From positions 1 through 64,000 of the forward strand of contig CAYHEC010000003.1 in NCBI GenBank assembly GCA_964355675.1: a DNA stretch of 64,000 nucleotides, given 5' to 3'. The position numbers and the translations under genes were made by a program. Shown here in pieces: positions 7,847 through 15,951 of the stretch. The stretch comes from CAMBDS01 sp964355675. GTDB taxonomy: Bacteria; Electryoneota; AABM5-125-24; Hatepunaeales; Hatepunaeaceae. Below the pieces are notes generated by a model, which was not told the DNA's origin, made no database searches, and saw nothing but the letters and a program-made list of their open reading frames with translations. Each line of letters opens with the position of its first letter. The first letter of the stretch is position 1.

Positions 7847-9841
7847 TCACACATCCAAATTCCGCACATACTTCGCATTTGCCTCGATGAACGCCCGCCG
7901 CGGCTCGACCTCGTCGCCCATGAGGACATCGAAGAGGTGGGAAGAGCTGGCGGCGTCATCGATCTGAACCTTCTGCATCGAACGCCGCTCAGGGTCCATC
8001 GTCGTCATCCAGAGCTGATCAGGGTTCATCTCTCCCAAGCCTTTGTAGCGCTGAATCTGCACACCCTTGCTCCCCATCCGTTCGGTTACTCGCTCGCGTT
8101 CATCGTCATTGTAAACCCAGTGCTCCTCTTTGCCCTTCCAAACCCGGAAAAGCGGCGGTTGAGCAATGTAAATGTGCCCGCGAGTGATGAGCTCCTGCAT
8201 GTGACGGTAGAAAAAAGTCAATAACAGCGTTCGAATATGCGCACCATCGACGTCGGCGTCAGTCATGATGATGATTTTGCCGTAACGAAGCTTCGCAAAG
8301 TCAAGCTCGTCACCGCCGCCATTATCATCGCCGTTGGTATGGCCGTTGCCATTGCCATTCGATTCGGGCTCGCCAATTCGGAAGCCGATGCCAATTGCGG
8401 CAATGATCGTGCGAATAGAGTCATTACCGAGAATCTTGTCGAGCCGAGCTTTTTCAACATTCAGGATCTTTCCCCTAAGCGGTAGGATTGCCTGAAAACG
8501 ACGGTCGCGGCCCTGTTTGGCGGATCCGCCTGCCGAGTCACCCTCGACCAGATAAAGTTCGGCATGGTCGGGGTCGTTGATCGAGCAGTCGGCGAGCTTG
8601 CCGGGCAGATCACCAGACTCAAGCGCACCCTTACGGCGAACAAGCTCGCGAGCCTTGCGGGCGGCGTCCCTTGCGCGAGCGGCGCTGATCGACTTCTCAA
8701 GAATCCGCTTGGCGACGCCGGGATTTTCTTCCAGGAACCGCGCCATGCCTTCGCCTAAAACCGTCTCGACGATGCCTTTGACTTCACTGTTGCCAAGCTT
8801 AGTCTTGGTCTGCCCCTCGAACTGTGGCTCGCCCACCATCACCGAGAGTACGGCGGTCAAACCTTCGCGGCAGTCGTCACCCGACAGAGTGAACTTGTCG
8901 TTCTTGAAGAACTGATTCTTGATCGCGTAACTATTGAGCGTGCGCGTCAAAGCCGATTTAAATCCGGCAAGATGCGAGCCGCCCTCGATAGTATTGATGT
9001 TGTTGACGTAAGTGCAAACGTTTTCGGTGTACGAGTCGTTCCATTCGAGGGCAACCTCGACCGGAACGCCTTCGCGTTCGCCAATGATGTGGATCGGCGG
9101 GTGAAGAGCTTGGCGGTTTTCATCGAGGTAGGCGACGAACTGCGACAAGCCGCCATCGAATTTGAATACTTGCTCTTGCTCCTCGCCGGCTCGTTCGTCG
9201 CGAGCGACAATTTCGAGACCACGATTCAAGTAGGCAAGTTCACGGAGGCGGGTAGTTACGATCTCGAAGCGCCATTCGATGTGGTGGAAAATTTCGGAAT
9301 CAGGAAAGAAGGTGGTTTTGGTTCCGTTGAAGTCGGTCTTGCCAATCTTTCGCACAGGTTCTACCGGATCCCCACGCCGGTATTCCTGAGAATAGAGGTC
9401 CCCCCCGCGACCGACCTCGACCTTGCACCACTCGGACAGCGCATTCACCACTGAAACGCCAACGCCGTGAAGACCTCCGGAGACCTTGTAGCTCTCGCGG
9501 TCGAATTTGCCGCCTGCATGAAGTACGGTCATGACTACTTCGAGAGCGGAGCGGTTCTCTTCCTCGTGGTGGTCAACCGGAATGCCGCGCCCGTTATCTT
9601 TTACGGTTATTGAGTTATCAGCGTTGACGGTCACATCGATTCTGGTACAGATACCAGCAAGAGCTTCATCGACGGAATTATCGACCACTTCGTAGATCAG
9701 GTGGTGAAGTCCGCGCTCGCTGATATCGCCGATATACATGGCAGGGCGACGGCGAACGGCTTCAAGACCTTTCAGAACCTGAATATCGGAGGCACTATAA
9801 CTGGAAGACTTCGTATCGTCAATTGTGGGGTTGTTATTCAT
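7847..9841 (-). CDS. gyrB: DNA gyrase subunit B
   Basis: ATPase subunit of DNA gyrase, which introduces negative supercoils with GyrA. Domains in order: GHKL ATPase (GLHHLIYEVVDNSVDEA, GGKFDRESYKVSGGLHGVG), transducer, TOPRIM (EGDSAGGSAKQGRDR, MTDADVDGAHIRTLLL) and the C-terminal tail (RYKGLGEMNPDQLWMTTMDP). Its 664 residues fit the short GyrB form without the long insert of gamma-proteobacteria. A low-complexity Asn/Gly/Asp stretch (SNGNGNGHTNGDDNGGGDE, about residues 495-515) sits just before the acidic TOPRIM motif. The stop codon abuts the REPIN array. A 218-bp gap with a family B element separates it from the upstream dciA, so it may not be co-transcribed with it. Confidence 0.98.
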   Translation of the reverse strand: MNNNPTIDDTKSSSYSASDIQVLKGLEAVRRRPAMYIGDISERGLHHLIYEVVDNSVDEALAGICTRIDVTVNADNSITVKDNGRGIPVDHHEEENRSALEVVMTVLHAGGKFDRESYKVSGGLHGVGVSVVNALSEWCKVEVGRGGDLYSQEYRRGDPVEPVRKIGKTDFNGTKTTFFPDSEIFHHIEWRFEIVTTRLRELAYLNRGLEIVARDERAGEEQEQVFKFDGGLSQFVAYLDENRQALHPPIHIIGEREGVPVEVALEWNDSYTENVCTYVNNINTIEGGSHLAGFKSALTRTLNSYAIKNQFFKNDKFTLSGDDCREGLTAVLSVMVGEPQFEGQTKTKLGNSEVKGIVETVLGEGMARFLEENPGVAKRILEKSISAARARDAARKARELVRRKGALESGDLPGKLADCSINDPDHAELYLVEGDSAGGSAKQGRDRRFQAILPLRGKILNVEKARLDKILGNDSIRTIIAAIGIGFRIGEPESNGNGNGHTNGDDNGGGDELDFAKLRYGKIIIMTDADVDGAHIRTLLLTFFYRHMQELITRGHIYIAQPPLFRVWKGKEEHWVYNDDERERVTERMGSKGVQIQRYKGLGEMNPDQLWMTTMDPERRSMQKVQIDDAASSSHLFDVLMGDEVEPRRAFIEANAKYVRNLDV

Positions 9842-9885
9842 TTGATAGTTTAGATTGTTTGATTTGGGGAGGTTGGCAAAAGGAA

Positions 9886-10020
9886 CTTTTCAGGTCTTTT
9901 GAAAAAGTCGAATAATAAGAAATGTTCAGGCGGACGCCCTCGTCCGCCATTCGATCAAGCAATTGAAAGGGCGGACGAGGGCGTCCGCCTGAACACCTCA
10001 GGACGAGCTTGGGCGAAAAT
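9886..10020. repeat. Family B inverted-repeat element, degenerate copy B2, with nested palindromes
   Basis: The left end AGGTCTTTTGAAAAAGTCGA resembles the ends of the copies at 28424-28554 and 54944-55032. Inside are two copies of the word GGCGGACGAGGGCGTCCGCC (about 9931-9951 and 9975-9996) arranged as one large inverted repeat (TGTTCAGGCGGACG versus CGTCCGCCTGAACA). The right end is poorly conserved. It sits between dciA and gyrB. Confidence 0.65.
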
Positions 10021-10059
10021 TGAGATCGCCTTTATAAAAAATTACTCAATCAAATTAAT

Positions 10060-10464
10060 TTAACAAAACTTAAGCCTCTTTACAAGAGACTTGCCCATAG
10101 TTCGATTCAATTTGGTTAAGATGTCAGAAGAAATATAAGACAACTCCTGACGCCAGGACGGATTGATGACCTCAACGGTCAAAACTCCATCCTTTATTGA
10201 TCTTGCCTTTGTGACCGCCGCAATAGTTTCTCCAACCACTTCAGGCCAGACCTCTAACACCCGCTGTTCGCGCAACCGACCAGCGAGCCCAAGATAATCA
10301 ACAAGGCGTCCCAAGGCACTGCCAAGGACTTGTTCGTTCTGGAGGCGGGGAGTTTCATTTTCCCACTTAAGAAACCCCTCCAAGCGCTTCCTGGAGGGGT
10401 TTTTCTTTGCTCTTTCGACAGGCTTCCCAGCCGGATCAGCATCGAACAGATTTCGACTGTTCAT
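10060..10464 (-). CDS. dciA: DUF721 protein, probable helicase loader DciA
   Basis: A 134-residue DUF721 protein. The conserved domain is at residues 50-130: LGRLVDYLGLAGRL, VLEVWPEVVGETIAAVTKA, GVLTVEVINPSWRQELSY, and a terminal KLVKRLKF-like segment. DciA is the widespread bacterial partner that helps load the replicative helicase DnaB where no DnaC exists. Placement next to dnaN and gyrB fits. The ATG at 10464 overlaps the dnaN stop by 4 bp (ATGA), so the two are translationally coupled. The basic N-terminal 45 residues are encoded partly by a perfect 11-bp hairpin (10372-10402). The usual recF is missing from this position. Confidence 0.85.
   Translation of the reverse strand: MNSRNLFDADPAGKPVERAKKNPSRKRLEGFLKWENETPRLQNEQVLGSALGRLVDYLGLAGRLREQRVLEVWPEVVGETIAAVTKARSIKDGVLTVEVINPSWRQELSYISSDILTKLNRTMGKSLVKRLKFC
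10372..10402 (+). terminator. Terminator-like hairpin inside dciA, antisense-oriented
   Basis: A perfect 11-bp stem, AAACCCCTCCA / TGGAGGGGTTT, with loop AGCGCTTCC, followed on the plus strand by TTCTTTGC. It looks like an intrinsic terminator for transcripts running against dciA-gyrB, or a hairpin in the dciA mRNA. It is coding sequence (KNPSRKRLEGF), so function is uncertain. Confidence 0.4.
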
Positions 10465-11579
10465 CTGAGCCTGATTGGCATCAACAGCATCAAGAAGTCT
10501 TCTTTATCAAGTTGAGAAGAAGGACGAATGATCCCTGCATCGTTGGAGTTACCCAGCTCAAAGAGAGCGTCCTCGGTATCAACCTGTCGCAATGCATCCA
10601 TCAAGTAACCGGCATTGTAGGCAATTTCCAGTGATTCGCCTTCATAATCCACGCTAAATTCTTCCCGGCCTCGACCGCCGTATTCCGGATCTTCGGCTTC
10701 GACTGCCGCTTTGCCGTGTTCAAGCGTGAATTTGATCTGTTTCGAAATATGGCTGGAAAAGATACTTACCCGTCGAATACTCGACATAAAATCCGACATC
10801 CTGATGCGAAGATGATTGGGATTCGATTGGGGAATTACGCTTTCGTACTTCGGATAATGTCCGTCGATCAGACGGGTGATCAGTCGCTGTTTTTTGGTGC
10901 TGAAAGAAGCTCTGGTTTCGGCAAGGGCAATTTCCAGATCGTCATCATCATCAAGGTTTCTTTGAAGCAACGTGAGGGCTTTCATCGGAATAATATCATC
11001 GCGAGGCTCGCCCGTGAATTGCACATCCTGTCTTGTGACTCGAGACAGCCGATGGCCATCAGTAGCAACAACACGAATTTCACTGCCGCGAAGCTGAAAA
11101 AGAATTCCTGTTAATACCGGACGCATTTCATCTTTAGAGACGGCAAAAAGTGTTTTACCGATCATTCTCTTGAATATTTCGGCTGAAAGATGGAATGATA
11201 ATTTCGAGTCAATTACCGGCAGTTCAGGAAAGTCTATCGGGTCTTCGCCGGGAAGATTATAAACCCCAATTCCTTCTCCACGGAGTGTAACCTTGAACGG
11301 TTCGATGACTTCAATTTCAAGTGGAATGTCAGGTAACTCGCGAATCAAATCTTGAAATCGCTTTGCCTGAATTAAGACCCCTCCAGAACCTTCCGATTCA
11401 AGAAGTTCGACTGAGGCACTGACGGTAACTTCCAAGTCTGTGGACGTCATAACAAGAGTTCGTCCATCCAACTTAAGATGGAAATTTGAAAGTGAAGGCA
11501 TTGGAGCACGTGCAGATACGGCTCCAATAACTTTTTGAATGCTTTTAAGCATTACTGATTGAGCAAAAGTGAACTTCAT
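10461..11579 (-). CDS. dnaN: DNA polymerase III beta sliding clamp
   Basis: The ring-shaped processivity clamp. Its 372 residues match the family. Seen: MKFTFAQSVMLKSIQKVIGAV at the N-terminus, then ALTGILFQL-like and VATDGHRLS motifs in domain 2 (VLTGILFQLRGSEIRVVATD) and a C-terminal LLMPIRL, the usual MPMRL-type end. The ATG at 11579 faces the putative oriC. It is followed by dciA with a 4-bp overlap. Only 537 bp separate it from dnaA upstream on the same strand, the common dnaA-oriC-dnaN layout. Confidence 0.97.
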   Translation of the reverse strand: MKFTFAQSVMLKSIQKVIGAVSARAPMPSLSNFHLKLDGRTLVMTSTDLEVTVSASVELLESEGSGGVLIQAKRFQDLIRELPDIPLEIEVIEPFKVTLRGEGIGVYNLPGEDPIDFPELPVIDSKLSFHLSAEIFKRMIGKTLFAVSKDEMRPVLTGILFQLRGSEIRVVATDGHRLSRVTRQDVQFTGEPRDDIIPMKALTLLQRNLDDDDDLEIALAETRASFSTKKQRLITRLIDGHYPKYESVIPQSNPNHLRIRMSDFMSSIRRVSIFSSHISKQIKFTLEHGKAAVEAEDPEYGGRGREEFSVDYEGESLEIAYNAGYLMDALRQVDTEDALFELGNSNDAGIIRPSSQLDKEDFLMLLMPIRLR

Positions 11580-11650
11580 TTGGTTGTCCGTAATTCTAAA
11601 TAAGATTGAGTAATGATTCTAATCTCGTAGTTGCTGTAGTGCGGTGATTA

Positions 11651-11659
11651 TGTGGATAA
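11651..11659 (-). promoter_or_regulatory. DnaA box (perfect consensus)
   Basis: TGTGGATAA on the plus strand equals TTATCCACA on the minus strand, the strongest DnaA-binding 9-mer. It lies 72 bp upstream of dnaN, so it could also let DnaA regulate dnaN. Confidence 0.75.
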
Positions 11660-11898
11660 CTTTGAATGATACGAAGAAAATTGAAACCTTCAAAGCTTTG
11701 GAATAACAACTTGTGATTTAATTTGAGATGATGAAGAAATGTTGAACGACGTTACAATTTTAGCCACCATTCGAGACCGAAAACGCGAGTAGCGCACAAT
11801 AAAGATAAAAATTATAAGTTATCGACTCTAAACAGGAGAAAATCAGTGTGAAGCATGTGAATAGGTTGATAACATAATTGTTCAGAGTTCAAACTTTA

Positions 11899-12050
11899 CA
11901 GACTGTCCGAGAATGCAAATAATAATCAATGGCGCTCATCCCGACGAAAGCCGGGATCTATATATCTTAATGATATTTAAGGAATTAATGGATACCGGCT
12001 TTCGCCGGTATGAGAGCGTTTTGGGATTTTTGTTATTCTCGGACAGCCTG
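11899..12050. repeat. Family C inverted-repeat element, copy C1, inside the oriC spacer
   Basis: The ends CAGACTGTCCGAGAAT (11899-11914) and ATTCTCGGACAGCCTG (12035-12050) are reverse complements at 15 of 16 positions. The direct repeat TTTA flanks both sides (11895-11898 and 12051-12054), as expected for a 4-bp target-site duplication. The interior carries two halves of the CCGGCGAAAGCCGG word (about 11938-11957 and 11996-12012) that can pair over a T/A-rich centre. A second family C copy is at 54036-54166. Confidence 0.85.
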
Positions 12051-12116
12051 TTTACCTTGTCTTAAGCCCAAACTGAAGTTTGAACTCTAAACGTTATGAA
12101 ACTTTACAATATAGTT

Positions 12117-13526
12117 TCAGATTGAAGCGAGTTCAAGTTTTTTATGAAGTCGTTCTACTATATCTGCAAAGCCTTTCTCAATTTTTATCCGTTCATTTAC
12201 TGTTTCTCTGGCATGAATAACGGTAGCATGATCTCTTCCGCCAAAATGTAGTCCGATTGCCTTCAGTGTCAGCCGGGTAAATTCAGTACATAGAAACATT
12301 GCTATTTGGCGTGCTTCAGCAATTTCTTTTTTTCTGGTTTTAGAACGGATCAAGTCGTTTGGAAAACCATATTCTTCAGCGACAAGAGCCTGAATTCGTT
12401 CTACTGAGATAATTCTGTTGGCCTTACTAATCAGATTTCTGATGACTTCTTTGGCAAGATTGACAGAAATAGTTTTGCCCATCAATGACGCCTGGGCAAG
12501 CATGTGGATTAATGCTCCCTGTAAGGTACGGATATTGTCAGTGATATGGAGCGCTAAGAACTGAGCAACGTCATCCTGAAGATCGATTTTTTCTTCTTCG
12601 GCGCGTCGTTTGAGAATTGCCAGCCGCGTTTCATATTCAGGTATGGTCATTTCACTGACCAGACCCCATTGAAGTCGGCTTACGAGGCGCGCGTCGAAAC
12701 CTTCAAGATCTCTGGGTGGTCTATCGGAGGAAAATACGAGTTGTTTTCCGGCGTGGTGCAGATAGTTAAAAGTATGGAAAAATTCTTCTTGTGTTTTTTC
12801 TTTTGTCATAAAGAACTGCACATCATCTAACAATAGTACATCGACGCTTCGGTAAAGACGGTTGAAGGAATCCAGTTTGCCGTTTTGAATAGCCTTGATG
12901 AATTCGGCGGTAAATTGTTCACTGGTTACATAAATAACTTTGCGAGCGCCTTTTCGCGCAAGGATGGTATTACCAATGGCTTGGATGAGATGGGTTTTGC
13001 CTAAACCCGACCCGCCATAAATCATTAGCGGATTAAACGGCGTTTTTCCGGGTGCATCAGCTACGGCAAGCGCGGCCGCTCTGGCAAATCGATTGCAATC
13101 ACCTTCGACAAAATTAGAGAATAGGTATCGGTCGTTCAGGCGCGATTCGAACGGCTCCTGATTCCCGTTGCTTCGAACGACCGGTTTTGGTGTGATGGTC
13201 GCAGGTTCCGGAGCTGTAAATGCTTCGGATAAATTTTTAACGGTAGTTTTGCCGTTTAACGAAACCACAAATTTATGACAAATTTCACGACCAAGCGCAT
13301 CTGCTGTAGCAACACGGAGATGTTGGGCATAATGGCTTTCGATCCAGTCACAGTAGAACTGGGACGGGACCTGCAAAGTTAGAATTTCACCATCAAAGCT
13401 AATCGGTTCGAGTGGACGAAACCAAGTGAGAAAGCTCTGTCTCGGAAGTTCGGCTTGGAGTTTTTCAGAAACTAATTCCCATACCGTCCAATGATCGTTT
13501 CCGGTTTGGGACGCCAGTTCTGGCAT
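12117..13526 (-). CDS. dnaA: Chromosomal replication initiator DnaA
   Basis: Initiator ATPase that binds DnaA boxes, opens oriC and recruits helicase. Its 469 residues contain domain I (WTVWELVSEKLQAELPRQSF, then TWFRPL), a variable linker around residues 95-130, the AAA+ domain with Walker A GGSGLGKTH at 171-178, Walker B VLLLDDVQFF and the initiator-specific DARLVSRLQWGLVSEM, and the domain IV helix-turn-helix signature GGRDHATVIHA near residue 427. The start ATG at 13526 fits the alignment of domain I. It is transcribed towards oriC and dnaN. Confidence 0.98.
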   Translation of the reverse strand: MPELASQTGNDHWTVWELVSEKLQAELPRQSFLTWFRPLEPISFDGEILTLQVPSQFYCDWIESHYAQHLRVATADALGREICHKFVVSLNGKTTVKNLSEAFTAPEPATITPKPVVRSNGNQEPFESRLNDRYLFSNFVEGDCNRFARAAALAVADAPGKTPFNPLMIYGGSGLGKTHLIQAIGNTILARKGARKVIYVTSEQFTAEFIKAIQNGKLDSFNRLYRSVDVLLLDDVQFFMTKEKTQEEFFHTFNYLHHAGKQLVFSSDRPPRDLEGFDARLVSRLQWGLVSEMTIPEYETRLAILKRRAEEEKIDLQDDVAQFLALHITDNIRTLQGALIHMLAQASLMGKTISVNLAKEVIRNLISKANRIISVERIQALVAEEYGFPNDLIRSKTRKKEIAEARQIAMFLCTEFTRLTLKAIGLHFGGRDHATVIHARETVNERIKIEKGFADIVERLHKKLELASI

Positions 13527-13741
13527 TAAACGTAACCTTTTGTTTTAGAACAGTTAAGAGATGTCAATTGGGAGGGTGAAGCAATATAGAGAACTCAAGC
13601 CCTTTTGTCAAGTGCAACTTTGTGACGAACCGTCGAAACCGATCTTTTGAATGGTCTGTTCTGTTGGGGAGATGCTGAAATACGGGGAATATTGGCGAGT
13701 TTTCTTGAAGTCGCCACCTTGTTGCCCAACCTGATGTAAGT
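13527..13741. other. dnaA upstream gap
   Basis: 215 bp holding the presumed dnaA promoter. I find no DnaA box, no repeat word and no open frame here, which makes it unusual among the gaps in this window. Confidence 0.5.
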
Positions 13742-15313
13742 TTATGATTTTAAAGTACGGGATCGTTTTTGTTTAATAGCATTTGTCAAGGCTCTGAAAC
13801 TTAGTCCATCCTTAGTTTGAGTTTGAATTTCGGCTCGAACGGACTTACCATCGGCGCGAAAAAGATACTCGCCATTAGTTGCAGAAAGCTCTGTTTGGGA
13901 TAAACCATGGGCAATAACGTTTTCAGAACTATTGCTGGTTTGAGTGATTGTAAGAGTTTGAACATTACCGAATTCTGGGGTGGTTTTCCAACGAACAATG
14001 ACCGTATTCTCTCTTGATTGCAATTCGATAGCCGGTCCATCCGATATTACCACCGACGAATGTTTGAGAGCATTCAATATTTCGAGAGGTTTGCGAGCAT
14101 TGGTGCAGACCAATGTCCGAAACTTACCAAACAGGTTCCGGTCATGCTCCCAAAGGGATAACATTGGCAGGTGAACCTGGCGAAAACGATTGAAATTGCC
14201 GTGAGCGTCATTGCCAGCAAATATGGGGATATTTCTACCCGATAGCAGGTTTTTCCGCCAGTAATCGTATCCCCTCTCGAAATCGACCCCCCAACTGCCA
14301 TTGGCAATCTGCCAGCCGTCGAGTCGGGGATGGGCAAGATCATCGTGCGACCACTCGCCTCGTCCTACCAACAACCATTCCAACGGAGGCGTTGGCACCA
14401 GTGGGTGAGCCGCCGCAGTAAAGGCTTCAGTTGAGACACGGGCAAGCGCTTCGGGAATCGACATTTCGCTTCTCGTTTTGAACCACTTCTCTGCGCCATC
14501 CCCACTGCCATACAAAAATTCGGGGTTGCCAAGAATGATCAGATGGACGTTTCGTCCAAGGCTATTGCGAACGGTTAATTCTTCGCCCGGAAGCAGGGTG
14601 ACTGTGGCGTCCTTCGACAGCCGTTCCGCTTCTTCCCGAAGAAGGTGCCATTTGATCAATTCCGGATCTGTTTTAAGATAATCATCCTGAAGGTCGTCGA
14701 GGTTGTACGAGTGATCGGTGAGTGCCGCCCAGCTAAGACCGATAGCCTCCGCTGACCGTTGAATGGCTTCGAGAGGAGCGCCAAATTCAACATAATCAGG
14801 ACCGTAGGAGGTGTGGCAGTGCAACTCCCCTGCCTGCCAGCCGGGGAACATGGGGAGAGGGTATTCCGCATGATAGACGCTTAGTGGCGCATGGCCAAGG
14901 CCCGTGTGGTTGTCGTTATGAGCCACCTTCCGTTTCCCGCGGCTCTTGTAGAATAATGCACAATCAATTTCGACAATACCAGGGGCAAGGTTCCGTAGGT
15001 CGTGGTCGAAAATGGCGTACCAGAATGAGCACTCCATTAGGCGATTGATCTGGAAACGCGCCGAAATCTTTGCACCATCGCTCGAAAGCCCGGTCAGTAC
15101 TACTTCTTCCAGCTCGATAGGATAGCGGTGGGCGTCCTTGATGATCAGTGTTACCGGCAGAGGCATTCCGGGTTGAACCCGGTGCGGTGCGTCGAAGATG
15201 ATCTCTGGCTCTCGGCGGAAGTAACGGCTGAAGGGGAAAAGTGGAAAGCGGTAATGAGTTTCAGCGTAAAGACCGATCAAGGGAACGGCAGTTGGAAGCA
15301 ACAGATCGGTCAA
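13742..15313 (-). CDS. PHP-domain metallohydrolase (CehA/McbA-type)
   Basis: A 523-residue PHP (polymerase and histidinol phosphatase) fold protein. The metal-binding motif HCHTSYGPDYVEFG starts with His165 and His167, followed by LSWAALTDHSYNLDD, LLPGEELTV and HLIILGN, and later IFAGNDAHGNFNRFR. An N-terminal region of about 130 residues is beta-rich and Ig-like. Members of the CehA/McbA group hydrolyse phospho- or other esters; the substrate here is unknown. I start at the TTG at 15313, whose TTGA overlaps the stop of the upstream deacetylase gene, giving translational coupling; an upstream ATG at 15406 would overlap that gene by 97 bp. Operon with the deacetylase, glycosyltransferase and flippase genes suggests an envelope polysaccharide role. 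Confidence 0.75.
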   Translation of the reverse strand: MTDLLLPTAVPLIGLYAETHYRFPLFPFSRYFRREPEIIFDAPHRVQPGMPLPVTLIIKDAHRYPIELEEVVLTGLSSDGAKISARFQINRLMECSFWYAIFDHDLRNLAPGIVEIDCALFYKSRGKRKVAHNDNHTGLGHAPLSVYHAEYPLPMFPGWQAGELHCHTSYGPDYVEFGAPLEAIQRSAEAIGLSWAALTDHSYNLDDLQDDYLKTDPELIKWHLLREEAERLSKDATVTLLPGEELTVRNSLGRNVHLIILGNPEFLYGSGDGAEKWFKTRSEMSIPEALARVSTEAFTAAAHPLVPTPPLEWLLVGRGEWSHDDLAHPRLDGWQIANGSWGVDFERGYDYWRKNLLSGRNIPIFAGNDAHGNFNRFRQVHLPMLSLWEHDRNLFGKFRTLVCTNARKPLEILNALKHSSVVISDGPAIELQSRENTVIVRWKTTPEFGNVQTLTITQTSNSSENVIAHGLSQTELSATNGEYLFRADGKSVRAEIQTQTKDGLSFRALTNAIKQKRSRTLKS

Positions 15314-15951
15314 TAGATTGCTCCAGCCAAAGCTCCTATCCGCAATCCCTTGGCTCGGATACCTTTGATGATATCGGGAAGAGCGGCAAGCGTCACTGGC
15401 GCGCATTTGCCTGAGTCATGCAAAAGAATTATATCTCTGTCCTGCACACGATCTACGATCCTTGCCGACAGAACGGCAGGATTCTTCTCTTTCCAATCCT
15501 TCCCGCTAAGCGACCACAATACCGTCGTCATTCCGAGTTCTTTTGCGGCCATCAGGACGCCTCGCCCTAACCTGCCATAGGGTGGGCGAAAAAATTTCGG
15601 ACTGATTCTGGTGGTCGCTTTGATCGAATCCGCGCTCTCTAAAATCTCTTTTCTTGCCGCGATTCGACCGACGGTCAGAAGTGATTTATGGCTTGAACCA
15701 TGAGAGCCTATGCCTTGCTCGGCGTGGGCAATTTGTAGTGCAACAACCGGGTTATTTATAACTTTATAACCGGTAAGGAAAAAGGTGGCGGGGCAATTCA
15801 AGGCTCTTAGAAGTTGTAGGAAATGCGGCGTCATATCCGGGTCGGGACCGTCATCGAAAGTCAGATAGACTGCGCCGGGAGGTCCTTTAGCGATTACTCC
15901 TTCAAAAAGAAAAGCGGCAATGCGCGGGGGTAGGTCGTAGATAAGACTCAC
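15310..15951 (-). CDS. Polysaccharide deacetylase (NodB/CE4 family)
   Basis: A 213-residue carbohydrate esterase family 4 protein that removes N-acetyl groups from glycans in a metal-dependent reaction. NodB motifs are in order: TFDDGPDPD (motif 1, two Asp), HGSSHKSL (motif 2, HxxxH), FRPPYGR (motif 3), a W-containing LWSLSGKDW (motif 4) and ILLHDS (motif 5, His). No signal peptide is evident, so it may act on a cytoplasmic or membrane-facing intermediate, or be anchored by partners. ATG at 15951 overlaps the stop of the glycosyltransferase gene by 4 bp. Confidence 0.9.
   Translation of the reverse strand: MSLIYDLPPRIAAFLFEGVIAKGPPGAVYLTFDDGPDPDMTPHFLQLLRALNCPATFFLTGYKVINNPVVALQIAHAEQGIGSHGSSHKSLLTVGRIAARKEILESADSIKATTRISPKFFRPPYGRLGRGVLMAAKELGMTTVLWSLSGKDWKEKNPAVLSARIVDRVQDRDIILLHDSGKCAPVTLAALPDIIKGIRAKGLRIGALAGAIY

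Larger units (their letters stand above)
11580..12116. other. oriC: Probable replication origin region (oriC) between dnaA and dnaN
   Basis: A gene-free 537-bp spacer in the dnaA-dnaN interval. It holds a perfect DnaA box at 11651-11659 (TGTGGATAA, the complement of TTATCCACA) and a one-mismatch box at 11856-11864 (TGTGAATAG), followed by GTTGATAAC. Between them lies an A/T-rich stretch at about 11790-11825 (AATAAAGATAAAAATTATAA) that could serve as the unwinding element. The half towards dnaA carries a family C element (11899-12050) framed by an outer inverted repeat (AGAGTTCAAACTT at 11884-11896, complement near 12077-12088). The gap upstream of dnaA has no boxes, which favours this spacer. 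No strand-composition analysis was possible. Confidence 0.7.

Noticed and set aside
7619..8224. Open reading frame on the plus strand through the REPIN array and the gyrB 3' end
   Set aside because: Its N-terminal half is translated repeats and the rest is antisense to gyrB; no independent support.
13527..13741. Origin upstream of dnaA
   Set aside because: No DnaA boxes here, whereas the dnaA-dnaN spacer has a perfect box.
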